Of a stretch of 64,000 bases of DNA, positions 36,627 to 48,595 are shown piece after piece. The translations under genes were made by a program, and so were the position numbers. The notes under the pieces are model-generated. The model was not told where the DNA came from and made no database searches. It worked only from the letters and a program-made list of their open reading frames with translations. Origin of the DNA: Silurus meridionalis (taxonomy: Eukaryota > Chordata > Actinopteri > Siluriformes > Siluridae); the NCBI RefSeq assembly GCF_014805685.1, contig NC_060892.1, positions 25,011,060 to 25,075,059 on the forward strand, given 5' to 3'. Position 1 is the stretch's first letter, and every line of letters begins with the position of its first letter.

Positions 36627-37538
36627 GATTGAAGAAGAAGAGTTATGACAGAATACAGGGAGAGAAAAAGAGAAGGGTTCTGAGGATAACATTGAGCTGA
36701 CTGAGTGAGTTAGGAGGTGGGTTTGTCTCCAGAAAGGTATCGAAGTGTGAGCCAGCATGCAGGGCTTAGACCTCCGATCCTGTTCTATTCATGAAGCAGG
36801 GTTTACCAGTTGTCTCCAGTTAACTTCTATTGAATTTTGAACAAACCTTAGCTTCTAGGCGGTAAAAGGGCATCTTGGAAGAGCAGATACAGTACACAAT
36901 GGGCTCAGTCCTCTGTGAACTACTTTTTTTTCCACCAGATATTATGCGAAGAGATTTTGTCAAAATGACATTATAAGGGTTTCTGCAGGTTTCACAAAGT
37001 AAAAAGTCCATTGAGAATCAAATTTGAAACATCAAAAAACATCAAAAACACACACAAATTTGTTGTTAGCAACTGGCCTTAAACCAAGTCAGAAAAAATA
37101 TTTTTTCAAGTCACGTATCGTTAAACTTTCATTTCCCTATAGCTTTAAAAAAAATCTAATTTACGTCTGTGGTATTTGAGATATTCACGGCAAAAACGGA
37201 AAGATGATTGGCTGTTGCAAGTTTGTCTCATTTGCAGTCGTAATCCAGCGAATTATATTTGGACTAGCGAAACAAAGAACGACGCCACATTTGAGTGAAC
37301 ATTAGAGGCAGCGAGACCTGGACATCAGAAAATTAAGACTAGATTTATGATTAATTGGCTGATTAACAATTTTGGGTAGAATCTCGGGTTTTAGCCCACC
37401 TTAACATTGGGGGAGTCGAGCACAAAAAAAGGGTCCTACACCAAGTTCTTAAAACCTTTACAGTCGAATAGACCCTTGTGGTATCACATTGTATATCATC
37501 CTGTAAGAAAAGCGCCTGTAATTACCTCTTATTGATAC
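35746..37538. other. Unique DNA; (A)n and (GA)n tracts
   Basis: Poly(A) at 36303-36333 and (GA)n at 36587-36622. Bases 35760-36080 include CpG-containing sequence with no motif. No gene. Confidence 0.45.
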
Positions 37539-37943
37539 TTGGGGGTGTAAGAATATTTCGATACCCCTGAGTGTTGCGATATTTTGTTTGCCGATACTGT
37601 ATCGATTCCCAAAAAACGCAATATCGATGTATTAGATTCATGGCAGTTGTTTTGTTTTGAGTTTATATCCAGACTGCTAGATAGATAGCAGTCTATTTAT
37701 CTCTGAACTTAAACAGTGACAGGATGTACAGTTAATAGAACCTCCTGTATCCTGGGGGCTGTAAAAGCGATTAGGGGTATAACTTCCATCGGAATTTTCC
37801 AAACGTACCTTTTTAGGTACAATGATACAAATTGTGTTTGTGTATTGCAAAATGCTTGATGCCAGTCGATCTCTCCCTATCCCTAAAATAACAAGTATCC
37901 CAATATACCTACAGTATCGCAAATTATCTTATCGCAACCCCTG
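37539..37943. mobile_element. hAT-like element
   Basis: Starts 'ttgggggtgtaagaatattt' and ends 'ttatcttatcgcaacccctg', imperfect inverted termini of the fish 'caggggtgtaacgatac' type, with repeated 'cgatac'/'gtatcg' words inside both ends. About 405 bp, no frame. I could not match 8-bp target duplications. It holds a small palindrome, 'agactgctagatagatagca', near 37673. Confidence 0.5.
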
Positions 37944-38458
37944 GACCGTGATACGCATCATAACGCCAGATTCTTCTAGTAAAAAAGGACTGTTTCATTT
38001 TTAGAATGCTTTGCAATTTCAGCAAGAAATTTTTTTTCAAGATGACTTTTGCAAAGAAAGAAGATGCATTTTCAGTTTGTGGTATTTGGAGGCCAGCCAT
38101 AGTCAGTCCATTTCTGAAATGCCCATAACTCTAGGAAGACTTGGGAGATTAGCACTGCAACTGCCATCATCAAGTCCAAAAGCTAGGCAGATTTCGGGGT
38201 TGATTTGCACACGTCAGGCAACGCAAAGTGCTATGCTTCCTGTATGTATATAAAGAAAGACCCACCGGTATTCCACTTAATATCATATATCATGACCAAC
38301 CACTGGAGGTAATCTGCCAATCAGGACTCTCATAGAGGATCTGTCTGCTAATTAGAGAGACTGTTCTCATGCTAGCTCTGGGCTTTGTCTTGGATGTTGT
38401 CGGACATGGCATTCCTGACGAGTAAAAGACTCTAACTTTGAAAAGCGAAGTACACCTG

Positions 38459-38552
38459 GGATGTTGAAAGGAAGGAAAATTCCGGCTTGTGTCGAACGGA
38501 ATTTACCCTGGGGATAGAAGCCTGGTGGTGGTAGTACTGTAGTAGTCTGGGG
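38459..38552. repeat. Duplicated segment, copy 1 (flank)
   Basis: 'ggatgttgaaaggaaggaaa', 'cttgtgtcgaacgg', 'tttaccctggggatagaag' and 'ggtggtggtagtactgtagt' recur in the same order at 42243-42339. Both copies lead into the same hAT-like terminus. Confidence 0.9.
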
Positions 38553-38915
38553 CAGGGGTCTTCAACGTTTTTCAGGTCAAGGACTTTTAGGCAAAAAGAT
38601 TTACGCTTCAATCATATATTTTCCAATTAAAAGGGACATTTTATTAAGTTGTTTACAGTTGTCTTTTAATAGATTTTTTTTATCTTTTACCATCAGATAC
38701 ATTTATATGAACTTAAAAAGTGAACTGTCAGGAGGAAAATTAAACATTTCCACGAATATCATCTTTAAGTTGAATAGAACTTTAATCCAGTCAATATAAT
38801 ATTTTTTTTTATAAAATATTTTATCTTTAATGTTTTTACACTATAAAAAAAACAAACACATTAATTAGCGTACCCCCTGCAGTATCGCCGTGGACCTCTT
38901 GGTTGAAGATCCATG
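38553..38915. mobile_element. hAT-like non-autonomous element
   Basis: Termini 'caggggtcttcaacg' and 'ggttgaagatccatg' are inverted repeats. Flanks 'gtctgggg' and 'ctctaggg' match at six of eight positions, as expected for an old 8-bp hAT target duplication. About 363 bp, AT-rich, no frame. Relatives lie at 42340 and 52412. Confidence 0.75.
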
Positions 38916-39670
38916 CTCTAGGGCTCTAGCAGCTTGTCAATTAATTTTGTCAATGAATACTAATTCATATAATTATGATTCTGATTGGCTAAATGAAAAG
39001 ACATTTATGTGATCTCTATTGTATGTATGTAATGATTATGACTATCTAGATTTTGCTTGATTTTTATGTAAGTACTTATAACTTACAGTATGTCGCTATT
39101 GGTCGGGAACAATCAACGGTTATGGTAAAGGCGAAGGAGCTTATCAGGTCAATGGGGCCTCTCAGTTCTTAGCGACAACTCAAATGGACAATGTTACAAA
39201 GCCAAATAACCGAGGCGTCTCTATCTGTCCGTTTACTTTTATGCAAATGAAAAGTTTAATCTAATCAACGACACTTTCAGACTAATAACAAGAAAAGTAA
39301 GAGAATTCATCCAGCAGTCACTCAAAAGCAGTTGCAACAGTTACCCAGAGAAAAAAACAAGAACAGATTGATGGAGGACTTTGAAATTGCAAGTCCATCC
39401 GAGCGAACCATGTAACCGTTGGGAATGGAAAAAAAAAGATTTGGCAAGCGGAATGGGCCAAAACTGAACCATAATTTTGCACAAAACTAATTACTGTAGA
39501 CATGTAAAGCTGCAGTTGCCAGCAACAGTTTGGCAGCAAAGTACTAATGATGGTCATTTGTGGTGAAAAATCGTAATTATATCAAACATTTAACCATATC
39601 GTTGTTCACACTCATGGATGCCTATTTTTGGTTAGTTAAAAGACAATACACTGTACGTATCTGCATAAAC
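38916..39670. other. Unique DNA, no gene seen
   Basis: AT-rich, no recognised repeats or coding motifs. Confidence 0.45.
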
Positions 39671-39800
39671 ACAGCTTAGTGGTTAAGGCATTAGTCTTTG
39701 GATTCGAAGGTCACGAATTCAAATCTAAACCATAACTAGCTGCCAATCCTGGGCCCCTGAGCAAGGCCCTTAACCCCATTGCTGCTCAGTTGTATGAAGC
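39671..39800 (+). mobile_element. tRNA-derived SINE without tail
   Basis: A-box-like 'gcttagtggttaaggcatta', B-box region 'cacgaattcaaatctaa', then 'cctgggcccctgagcaaggc' and 'tgctgctcagttgtatgaa'. The usual 'gctctggataa' tail is missing. Confidence 0.8.
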
Positions 39801-39913
39801 AGATGGGTTCATTTGTCTTTCTCTTGAGTCTTTCATCTCAGTAATGTGCGTCTTTATAAGGTTTTACTTGCTACCACTTTTGCCTCTTCCATTAGTTCAG
39901 AGTTGGAAACATT

Positions 39914-40058
39914 TTACATTTGATTGCAAGGTTCTGAGTTTAAATCCCAGCTTGCCGGGGCCTTAAACAAGGGCCCTACCTCTTATTAGCTCAGTTGTCT
40001 TATTTATACAACCACTTTGGATAAAATGTGTTTGCCAAATGCCCCTAAATGTAAATGT
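39914..40058 (+). mobile_element. tRNA-derived SINE
   Basis: B-box-like 'ggttctgagtttaaatccc', 'ccttaaacaagggccctacc', 'ttagctcagttgtcttattt' and the tail 'ccactttggataaaatgtg', 'tttgccaaatgcccctaaat'. Its head is degraded. It lies 114 bp after a same-strand SINE that lacks a tail. Confidence 0.8.
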
Positions 40059-41143
40059 GGTTTTTGCATGAATCTCAATTACAAAAAAAAGGGATAAATA
40101 TGGCAATATGGCTATTTTTGCTAGCCGCTTTAATTTTTTTAGTAGCTTTAATATATTTATATTTTTTTTTAAAAAGGAAGAAAAACATATGAAGGGTAAA
40201 ATCCAGCAGGTTTTCTCCGACCACCCCTATCTATTTGGAGAAACATTTTAAATAAAGACACCAGCTTACAGCCATTATGCAAACGTGTAAAGCTCTTTGA
40301 AGAGAAGCGACAGAATAAAGGTCTCGGCTCGTGCTTCCCATTAACATCTATTCCGACTGAAAATGCGGCAGCAGTTCCTCAGACGCGATGTGGGTCCAAG
40401 CGTCTTAGCGTTGACGCCGGGGCCAGAATTAGCATAACGCGTTCCGGCTTCCAAGCCCGTGCTGATAGATTGAGCTGCCAAACTTCCATCTCCATTTCCG
40501 AAACTTTATAACATGGACGGGGTGAAGGGTTTCAAATGCCTATGCACAAAAAAACATCTCATTGATCTTTGCCAGAATTTGCTCAGTTTTAGTAAATCCG
40601 ATGGTCTGGTCATCGACTGTACTGTAAATCGGCCTTGCCAACCTGCTCTTTATGAAGTGTGTACGGAGCGGATTTATTGATTGATTGATTTATTTTTGGC
40701 TCAATCTTCTCAACGTTGCACCGAATCAACAAACTCTGTGCTAACGCTGTTAATCGTGCAACTTGGGCGCAAACTAGGCGAAAAGATAGTGTGGCGAGAT
40801 GCCTGTTTGTGTGTATGGGTGTATGTGTATGTGAGATGTTGCCAATCATCAAGCCTGAGCCCTGACTTTCTGGAGGAATATGGTGTGTCCGGATACAAGA
40901 CGCGCACTATGCCAAATTGGTGTTACCGAGGACAGCACAGCCTGAGGACGGGATTTGCTAGATCGTATCAAATCTGCCTCTAATACCCCTAAATCGACAC
41001 AGGCCTTCACTGTTTGATGTGAACTTTTTTGCTCTGGCAATTCAGAAATAGACGCTCCTGATGAACAGGACAAAAAAGCAGCCAATGTCTAAAGAGAAAT
41101 AAATAAATACAAATTTAAGAGAGGAAAAAGAACAGCAGCAATC
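40059..41143. other. Unique DNA, no gene seen
   Basis: Bases 40310-40470 are GC-richer ('cttagcgttgacgccggggc'). Frames of 65-100 codons have no motif. Confidence 0.45.
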
Positions 41144-42839
41144 CAGGGGCGGAGCTAGAGGATTGTTTATGGGGCGGCATTGGAATAATGAGCGGTGGCA
41201 ACACTAAAGCAAGCATCTTGGCATGGTTTATATAGATTCAAGGAATGTGATACATATACGGTGTGTAACTTTGGGCGCACATATTTATATCGGTCTATAA
41301 AAATTCAATAATTACTGATGTTTCATTGACTTTCCCTAAACCTGATATCTAAATCGGAAAGACAAAAGAGATAATAAGGTATATTTAACTTCGAATATTT
41401 TGAACACATGATTGTTAACAATTATACATTTATTATGCCTCATTATAACTTTGATTTTAGTATTGTTTCAATGTTTAATATTTGTTGTAGTCACGTAAGC
41501 ATTTCATTGCACAAATAAACGTAACCGTAACCCTCGACCATGCAGACTATATATAGATCATCTTCAACACCTTAAAAAAAATAAATTAGCTGCTTCTGGT
41601 CCAACATGAACCGCCAAATGCGTTGTATCGTGAAGTCATTTGTTGTAAATTATTTAATAATATATAAGGTTGCAAAATTCCTGGAGTTTTCAAGTTATCT
41701 TGCGACAACCAAATTTAGCGCAATTTCAATTGAATTTCTAACCTGCACATTCATCGTCTGCACACAGCAGGATTACTGAGGCCACACCCATTACATGCAT
41801 TTTGCGTTCCTCCGTCACATAACACGCATCCTTTCTTCAATCCTGCACGTCAAAAAATGTCCATCTTGGCGAGTATCTTAAAATTAAGTAAATAAAGTGA
41901 ACGTCATTATTTCAAATCTGCATTAGTTTGCATGCGTCAGCTTATGAGCAAAAGAAAATGTTTATATTTGTTTGTATAAGGTAAAGTTTATATAGAAATT
42001 TCCCCAAATTTCGAATTAATTACCATAAATTCCTGGTAAGTTTCCAACTTGGCATATTTTCAAAATTTCCAACCCTAATGTTATATAATATACTTACATA
42101 TATTTAAACAAATGCTGCCATTCGTTAAAAAAAAAAAAGAGCCGGTAATATATTTTATTTTATTTACACACTGGCAACCGATGGCGTGCACATAGGGTAA
42201 AGGGGTAAAGGCACATAGGGTTGTGTCTAAATAATTAACTGTGGATGTTGAAAGGAAGGAAAATTCCCGCTTGTGTCGAACGGTAAAGTTTACCCTGGGG
42301 ATAGAAGAATGGTGGTGGTAGTACTGTAGTAGTCTGGGGCAGGGGTCTTCAACGTTTTACAGGTCAAGGACTCTTGGGCAAGAGAGACATCGGGCAGGAC
42401 CGCCGATACTAAATAATTAAGTGACGTACCAAAGCACATATTTAACATGATGCAAAGTCACAAACATAACACACTATTTTGTGATCAGCGATCAGCCTGG
42501 TTGCATTAAATGCGTTTGATTCACTGAAACGTATCAGTTTATACGAGTCATTTGTTCGGACTACACTTAATAATAATTAAGTAAAAATATGAATAAAAAA
42601 ATAAATAGTAATAATTTATATATAATTACTTTTTAATTTTTTTATTATTATTATTTATTTATTTTAACTTAAATTTAAATTTTATTTTATTTTATTACAT
42701 TAGAAAAAAAAACTGACGCTACTGTAAACTGGTCGAGGAAACTAATTAAATTCAGATTTGATACACTGGGATACCAGTGCTGGGGTGGCAGATGGGGTGG
42801 CAGTTGCTACCCTGTACCACCCTGGTAGATCCACCTCTG
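41144..42839. mobile_element. Candidate 1.7-kb hAT-like element
   Basis: The left edge 'caggggcggagctagagga' and right edge 'ccctggtagatccacctctg' are imperfect inverted repeats of a fish hAT-type family ('caggggcggatctag...'). The right part also has the typical 'gctggggtggcagatggggt'. The 8-bp flanks do not match, and the interior is AT-rich without a transposase frame, so either it is very old or the two ends belong to different copies. The 42243-42381 duplicate lies inside. Confidence 0.4.
42243..42381. repeat. Duplicated segment, copy 2, with hAT-like terminus
   Basis: Matches 38459-38596, crossing from the flank into the hAT-like terminus 'caggggtcttcaacg' (starts 42340) at exactly the same base. 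Only the left end of the hAT element is recognisable here; no 'ggttgaagac' right end follows. Confidence 0.88.
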
Positions 42840-43244
42840 ACCCCTTGTGAACATTGTGTGTGTGGGCATGTGTATGTGTGTTTAAATGGTGGTTGCATTC
42901 ACGACACGTCTCAAATGCATCGAACACTCAGGCGCAAAAAACACACATCTTTTCGTCAAAGACGGGGTAGTAAATGGGGTGTGTCCTCTCCACACTTTCT
43001 CTCCGGCTGCTCGGGTCATCCATTTGTAATTCGCTGACATTTACAAGTTCTTCATACTATTGATTAATGCATTCCTGGCTTTACACAAGAGCAAAGGCGG
43101 GAATGCCGGAGGACGGTGCTACAGTTAAAAAAGCCCGATAGACTGTAGAATGTATTTTTTGTCAAGAAAAACAAAAAAACACAAATACTAAGTCAAGGTA
43201 CAAAGGCACTATTCCCGCTAATAACAATTTTGGACAAAAGTTTT

Positions 43245-43800
43245 TTTTTTTTAAACATCCCATTTCCACATTCAGTCCCCATTTGCTCTTATAAGGAAAA
43301 CGTTGGAAAGTTTGGAAACGGTGACATTGTAAAAAAGGCGGACGTTCCTGGAGGCTGGAGGTGGCAAAGTTGAAGATGCTACGATTTGCCTCAGGAGAGA
43401 CGAGGATCTGTTAGAAATGAGTTTATTAGAAGGACCGTGCAGGCAGGATATTTTAAAGGGAAAACTGAAATGGTTTGGTCATGTGCAGAGAATGGACGTG
43501 GGGTATATCAGGAGAAGAACTTTGAGGATGGAGACGTTTATAAGAGGCAGATGTAGAGGACAGAGTGGAGACTGATGATCCCATGTGGCGATTCCTAACG
43601 GGGATCAGCCATAAGAAGAAGGAGTGGTTGTGGGGAATTGGGCTCATTCAGCCACAAGGGTGTTAGTAAAGTCAGGTACTGATGTAGGTGAGGTCATGAG
43701 GTGGCAGGAGATCTTCTAATCTTAACCATATCTTCATGGAGCTAGGGCATCTGGGTCTCCCAGATAAAATTTCTAAACTTTACTTGGGAGAAGAACCACC
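43245..43800 (-). mobile_element. Tc1-A element split by a LINE
   Basis: 'cattcagtccccatttgctc' and 'ttataagg' stop at about 43292. The next part of the reversed element ('gtggggaattgggctcattc', 'agccacaagggtgttagtaa', 'agtcaggtactgatgtagg', 'ccatatcttcatggagct') resumes at about 43630. The two halves were once contiguous; about 340 bp of non-LTR retrotransposon lies between. Confidence 0.8.
43293..43629 (+). mobile_element. Non-LTR retrotransposon 3' fragment nested in Tc1-A
   Basis: A frame at 43460-43555 reads LKWFGHVQRMDVGYIRRRT then LRMETFIRGRCRG, the tail after the reverse transcriptase seen in many fish LINE copies (compare 54.1 kb). Preceding 'aggtggcaaagttgaagatg' fits the upstream 'VAELKML' part. 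Clade not assigned. 5'-truncated, frame broken. Confidence 0.75.
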
Positions 43801-45326
43801 TACGGCTAAAAAAAGTCAGGTTTCCTTATACTTCTGTCCATTTAGCACAAGAGGTAAAAAGTCATGATTGAATTCTACTCATTATCATATCGCTTTGTAT
43901 TACACACAACGTTTATTATTACCTGTTTGCCTATTTAACCAAGCAAACGCTATGATGTATGATGACGGATTTTCCGAGTCCCGGCGAAGAACTTCCGATT
44001 TCGCTATTGTGCTCGAACGCTAATAAATTCCGTTCATCGAGGTAATGATTGGTGTTAAAGTGAGAAATATGGAGGCTTTATTAGTCAATAGCAGAGGAGC
44101 AGGCATATCACCGACATAATTCGGGCATTCCTCCAAACAGTCCCACCAGCATTGTGTCCTTTAATATGAGCTGATGGAGAAGAAATGAAGATTAATGATG
44201 TCAGGCGCAGCGCAGATTACATTAACGTGTGCCGGGACATGACCATATGCTAAAGGCGACTCGCGCTCGTTGTTGGTTAGTGTATCAGTAATAAGAGGGG
44301 AGTACATTAGAATAAGCATGAATATATAGATATCAATCTAAAAAATTGATGCAAAAACCTTCTTAAAACAATAGAAGGACTTTTGCTTCACAAAGTTTGG
44401 AATTTCTACGCTATTAAAAATGTTAAATAAATAAATAAATTATCAGTATATCCTCAGCGGCCACCATTCCTTTCTCGGACCTGATCTAATCATGATTAAT
44501 AGGCACACCATTACGGTTCGAGTAATAGAATCGATTTCTTGAGCTCCTTTTTATTTTTTCCATATAAGAATCGAAAAATCCCACAGACCTGCTGTTACTT
44601 CTTCGGACCTGGACTGTTTTTTTTTTTTTTCTATTCATTCAATACCAATGATATACAGTAAATGAAATTACAACACTGAAATGAATTGCTTCCAATAGCA
44701 ACCAATAGAGTTCAGAATTAATGGACTGCTCAAATCCTACATAATATGCAATAACTCTAGTTCTGTACTATACCTGGCAAGTGACTTTGCAGTCTACTGG
44801 GAGTGGAAAAGAAAGAAAAGAAAAAAAAAAGGCAAGAATGAATCTTTCAATTGTTAATTCTAAGTATGCTCCTGGGCGGGTCGATATTTTTTATATAAGT
44901 GGGCTTGAATAACTGCAAATAGACGGAATTATAAGGTTGAGCTTGTTTCCTATCATAAATATTCAATAAAATGTATTTTGTTTTATTTTTTTATAACTTT
45001 ATAATTGTGACTTTAAAAATACACCAAACTCTGCACTTTGTCACCCAAGCCTAGGACTGAAGCATGGACCCAGTGAGGTGGAAAAGTTTCCCACTGTGCC
45101 TCCATGCCATGCCATTTGCTTGTCCATCTGGTCTCATTTATTCATATGGGAACAATGTACAGTATATAAGCCACACGTTATGTTTTTTGCAAGTATTGTG
45201 ATTGTATAGCTGGATCTTCTTCAGGGGCATTTTGGAGACCACTATGGGAAACATTGAGTATTTGGAGGAAATACGCCCCCAAATCTGATGTCACTTCTTA
45301 GTTTGGCGAACTCAAGTCCCATTTAG
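43801..45326. other. Unique DNA, no gene seen; possible conserved block
   Basis: Bases 44030-44285 have mixed composition, no repeats and several ATTA cores ('gaagattaatgatgtcagg', 'gcagattacattaacgtg'), which would suit a conserved non-coding element. The rest is AT-rich. Confidence 0.35.
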
Positions 45327-45478
45327 GGAGGTGGTAGCTCAGTGAATCAGGCATTGGACCTTGGGTCGAAAGTTCAAACCCCAGCACCACCAATCTACCA
45401 CTGCTGGGTCCTTAAACAAGACCCTTATTATGACTTTCAGTAATGGAGTCTACTGTACTCTGTACTCTGTATTCGATT
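45327..45478 (+). mobile_element. tRNA-derived SINE without tail
   Basis: Best A box of the window: 'gtggtagctcagtgaatcag', followed by B-box-like 'aaagttcaaaccccagcacc' and 'ccactgctgggtccttaaac'. The usual 'gctctggataa' tail is absent. Confidence 0.8.
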
Positions 45479-45599
45479 AAACAGGGCCAAATTCCATTTT
45501 ATGGTTTTGGCGTTCTGCAGACTTTTTTGAATTTGCATGTCATTTCTACATTTGCATGTGGTTTCTGAATTTGCAAACACATGGGGCCCCAGTTGGCCA

Positions 45600-45820
45600 C
45601 TGTACTTTCATCATAAGTAACTTCGACAACAACATCTGCTCACATACCTCCTGCCTTCCAGACTTGAAGGGTAATTCCTGAAAAAGCCCTCTGTAGGCAC
45701 ATCAGACCTGCAATCATTATCCATTTAACATTAGTTCTGATCCTTCCGGACCTCTCACCAGCCTTCGACAGGATCACTCACAAAGCTCTCCGGTCCCTCG
45801 TCAGGATCCTCAGGAATTAG
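45600..45820 (+). mobile_element. Non-LTR retrotransposon reverse-transcriptase fragment
   Basis: Frame at 45731-45817 reads LVLILPDLSPAFDRITHK then ALRSLVRILRN and stop. This is the RT block 'VLLDLSAAFDTVDHxxLL' of L2/CR1/Rex-type LINEs, including the first catalytic Asp in the LxDLSxAFD motif, here changed to LPDLSPAFD. Short and isolated. Confidence 0.7.
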
Positions 45821-47613
45821 TGAAATTTGTCTTGCAGTGGAACCTGATTTGGCGTAATGTTACGCCTTGAAACAGAATTTAGAGAATTCCGAGTCAAGTG
45901 TTTGGTGGTGTCTCTTTAGGAGTGGCTCCAGCTGCCGTTCTCAGCTCTTGCATTAAAATAAAACCACTTAAAAGAATGAAGGCAATCCAGACTATGGAAA
46001 TATGAAGTAGTGTCACTTCAAACCAGTGCACCGGGTAAAAAGAAATCTGTCCTTTGTGCCACCTAATGATTGTGCTGAAGTTTCATAAGCGCTCCCTTGT
46101 GCTGCTTCATTAATTTCCTCGCGATACCAAAGTGTAAAAGGTCAAGATGTTAAGGAGCTAAAGAGGCTCCTGCACTTTATTTGGGAACGCCAGGGATCCA
46201 GCTGCATTTAAGTGGAGGTTTAGTTGTGTGAAGTGCCAAACTTCACTCGGGGAGCAGATATTCCACTAGATGCAACAGGAGTAAAAAAAACATCTCACTG
46301 GTAGGCCAGTTTCATTCAGCGTTTCACTTCAAGTGCAGGAGTGTTTATTACTCTCAAATAGCGTATTTGAAATACATTTCGCAAAATTGTTCTCTCTGGT
46401 ATTTTTCCAAGAAACCAATGACAGACCTCTAATAGTGCTCCTAATTTCTGGTTGATGTCCTGCAATCCAAAGCAGGAAATCATTGTAATGTGCAGGCTTA
46501 AGTGAGATACAGTGACACAACACAACGTAAGGTCAAAAGGAACAAGCAGTTAGCAAACCATGGTAATATAAATGTCTCCCATTCTCTGTCTCTGCCTCTC
46601 AATCTTCCAATTCCTCTCAATTTCCAGCACTCCCCCCCCTCCCATCTCTGTCTAATATTTTCTCTCTTCCTCACCTCTCTGCCCTGCCCTCTATCTATAT
46701 CTTTACCCTCTTGGTTTCGTCTCTGCTCTGTCATGGCTGACTCATCTCATTATCTGTCTCAGTGAGTTTTCTTGGCAGCTGAACCAGGTGCATAAGGTTG
46801 GGACAAATATAGTCCCCCTTCAGCAGCATGAGTCATTCGAATCCACCCCGCCCCAACCTAACGCCACCTCTCCCTTCGCAAATTTCTGCTCTATGCATCT
46901 ACGTAAGCAAGGCATATGTCCCTTGTGCTATAAATAGCCGACGAAAATGATTTCGATCCCCACTGGCCCCGGCAGTCAAAAGCCAATCACCTGGGATACT
47001 GCTGACCACCCGTTTGAAGGGACGTTTAAGCAGGGGGGCGAGTGCGGAATATGTTAAATAGAGTGGCCAGACAGAGCCCAAGGCACACCACAGGTGTATC
47101 ATACGGTGGAGGAAAAAAAATCCACATTTACATTACAATTTACGAATGAAACCAACATGTCAGACTCGGTTTGTGAGCTACTGCCCACTATTTCGTGGTT
47201 GGAACAAACCAAATTAGCATTTTGAATCGGTTTAACTTCACTCATTCTTGCTAACCTGATCCATAAAGACAACGATAAAGACGTGGTGTAAATATAACAC
47301 AATATAGACAATTCAAGTATCTGAAAATTGATGAAAAGACCAGGAAGGCACAAGTTAGCAAGACCTTACATAGACCCTTTTATAAAGCCTACACCAACAT
47401 TTAAACAACTGCAAGAATTACACCAATTATATATAATGTAAAACACACATTTATATACACAACATTATTTACCCAGATGGGGTCTAATTTAATTTCTCAA
47501 TAAATCTTTTTCTTTTTCATTTTGAAATAGTTTATTTGAATTTATAAATTTAGAACAAAATATTAAATTAATATATATTAATATAATTTTATAATATATA
47601 ATACATTTATATA
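45821..47613. other. Unique DNA, no gene seen
   Basis: Frames of 64-87 codons on both strands lack motifs. Bases 47560-47612 are pure AT next to the pogo-like element. Confidence 0.45.
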
Positions 47614-48529
47614 CAGTGGAATCCGTTTATCTCGACCTCGGTTACCTCGACAACCCTATTAAGTTGACGTTTTTAAAGTGGAACCGCCAAAATCTTGCTT
47701 TTTCTAAGCATTTTTTATCGGTTATGTCGACTTTTTTTTATGTCGCCGAACCCTGATATCTCGAGCACAAGGGGGAAAAATTTGCCATTTAGCGTCGGTT
47801 ATCTCGGTGCAGCCACAGAAGAACTCGTGGAAGTGTCGGAAAAATCAAGCCTTACAGATGCTACAGGTGTTGTATTGTATACTGGTGAATCTCTGCTGTT
47901 AGTTAGTGCACATATGCCTTTTGTTGTTAAATGTTATGCGATGAACGGGAGGCGAAAGCCGCGATTGGCGGCGCGGAACGTGTGATGACCAGCAAAATCA
48001 TAGAATGAACCGGGATCGGGGGAGAATCCGCGATGCGCTTTGGGAAGAAAAGAGCAGCCGTTGAGAGAGTGCCGGTGGGAAGGCACGTACCGGGATACGC
48101 ATGCGCGATAACAACGACCGCCGTGAACCAACATATACCAACAATAACGGACAGTGAGAGTGTGGAAGTTTAAATAGGAGCTGGTGATGATGCTAAACCA
48201 GCACGATATGTGCGCGATTGAAGCGGAGCTTCAGAGAAAGCGGCCGAGAAAGCAGCTGACACGCTGAAGGGGGCGCCGAAGGGGGCGTGGCAGGTGGATT
48301 CCTGACAGATAAACATGTACTGTATGTATTTTTATAGCATGCCTGCATCAAACAAATCGCGGCAACGCTGTTGTGTAAAAACCTTCAAAAACACGTGCAT
48401 GCACATTCTCATTTATTAACGCACATCATGTACATAAAGAAATTTCAAGCACGTTAATATATTGCCGCCATTTTGATTTTCGTTTATCTCGATCATCGGT
48501 TACTAGGACATCGACATAACCGGGTTCCA

Positions 48530-48532
<3 letters not shown>
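47614..48532. mobile_element. pogo/Tigger-like element, 919 bp
   Basis: Termini 'cagtggaatccgtttatctc' and the reversed 'cagtggaacccggttatgtc' match at 19 of 22 positions and are flanked by TA on both sides. Near both ends 'ctcga'/'tcgac' words repeat, as in pogo-like TIRs. No transposase frame. The middle (about 47930-48307) is GC-rich and looks like a separate insertion. Confidence 0.85.
47932..48307 (-). mobile_element. LTR-like insertion inside the pogo-like element
   Basis: Read on the minus strand it starts TGTCAGGAATCC, runs through 'ctgccacgccccc', has a TATA-like 'cctatttaaac' near 48175 and then 'ccacactctcactgtcc', the layout of fish Ty3/gypsy-type LTRs. It is GC-rich within AT-rich DNA. 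The far boundary and a target duplication are not clear, so a solo LTR is an inference. Confidence 0.45.

Positions 48533-48592
<60 letters not shown>
48533..48592. repeat. (TA)n microsatellite
   Basis: About 29 TA units directly at the right TA target of the pogo-like element, followed by AT-only sequence. Confidence 0.97.

Positions 48593-48595
<3 letters not shown>

Noticed and set aside
45327..45400. Possible functional tRNA gene at a good A box
   Set aside because: The acceptor stem cannot be closed, and the sequence continues into the SINE middle segment, so it is a SINE head.
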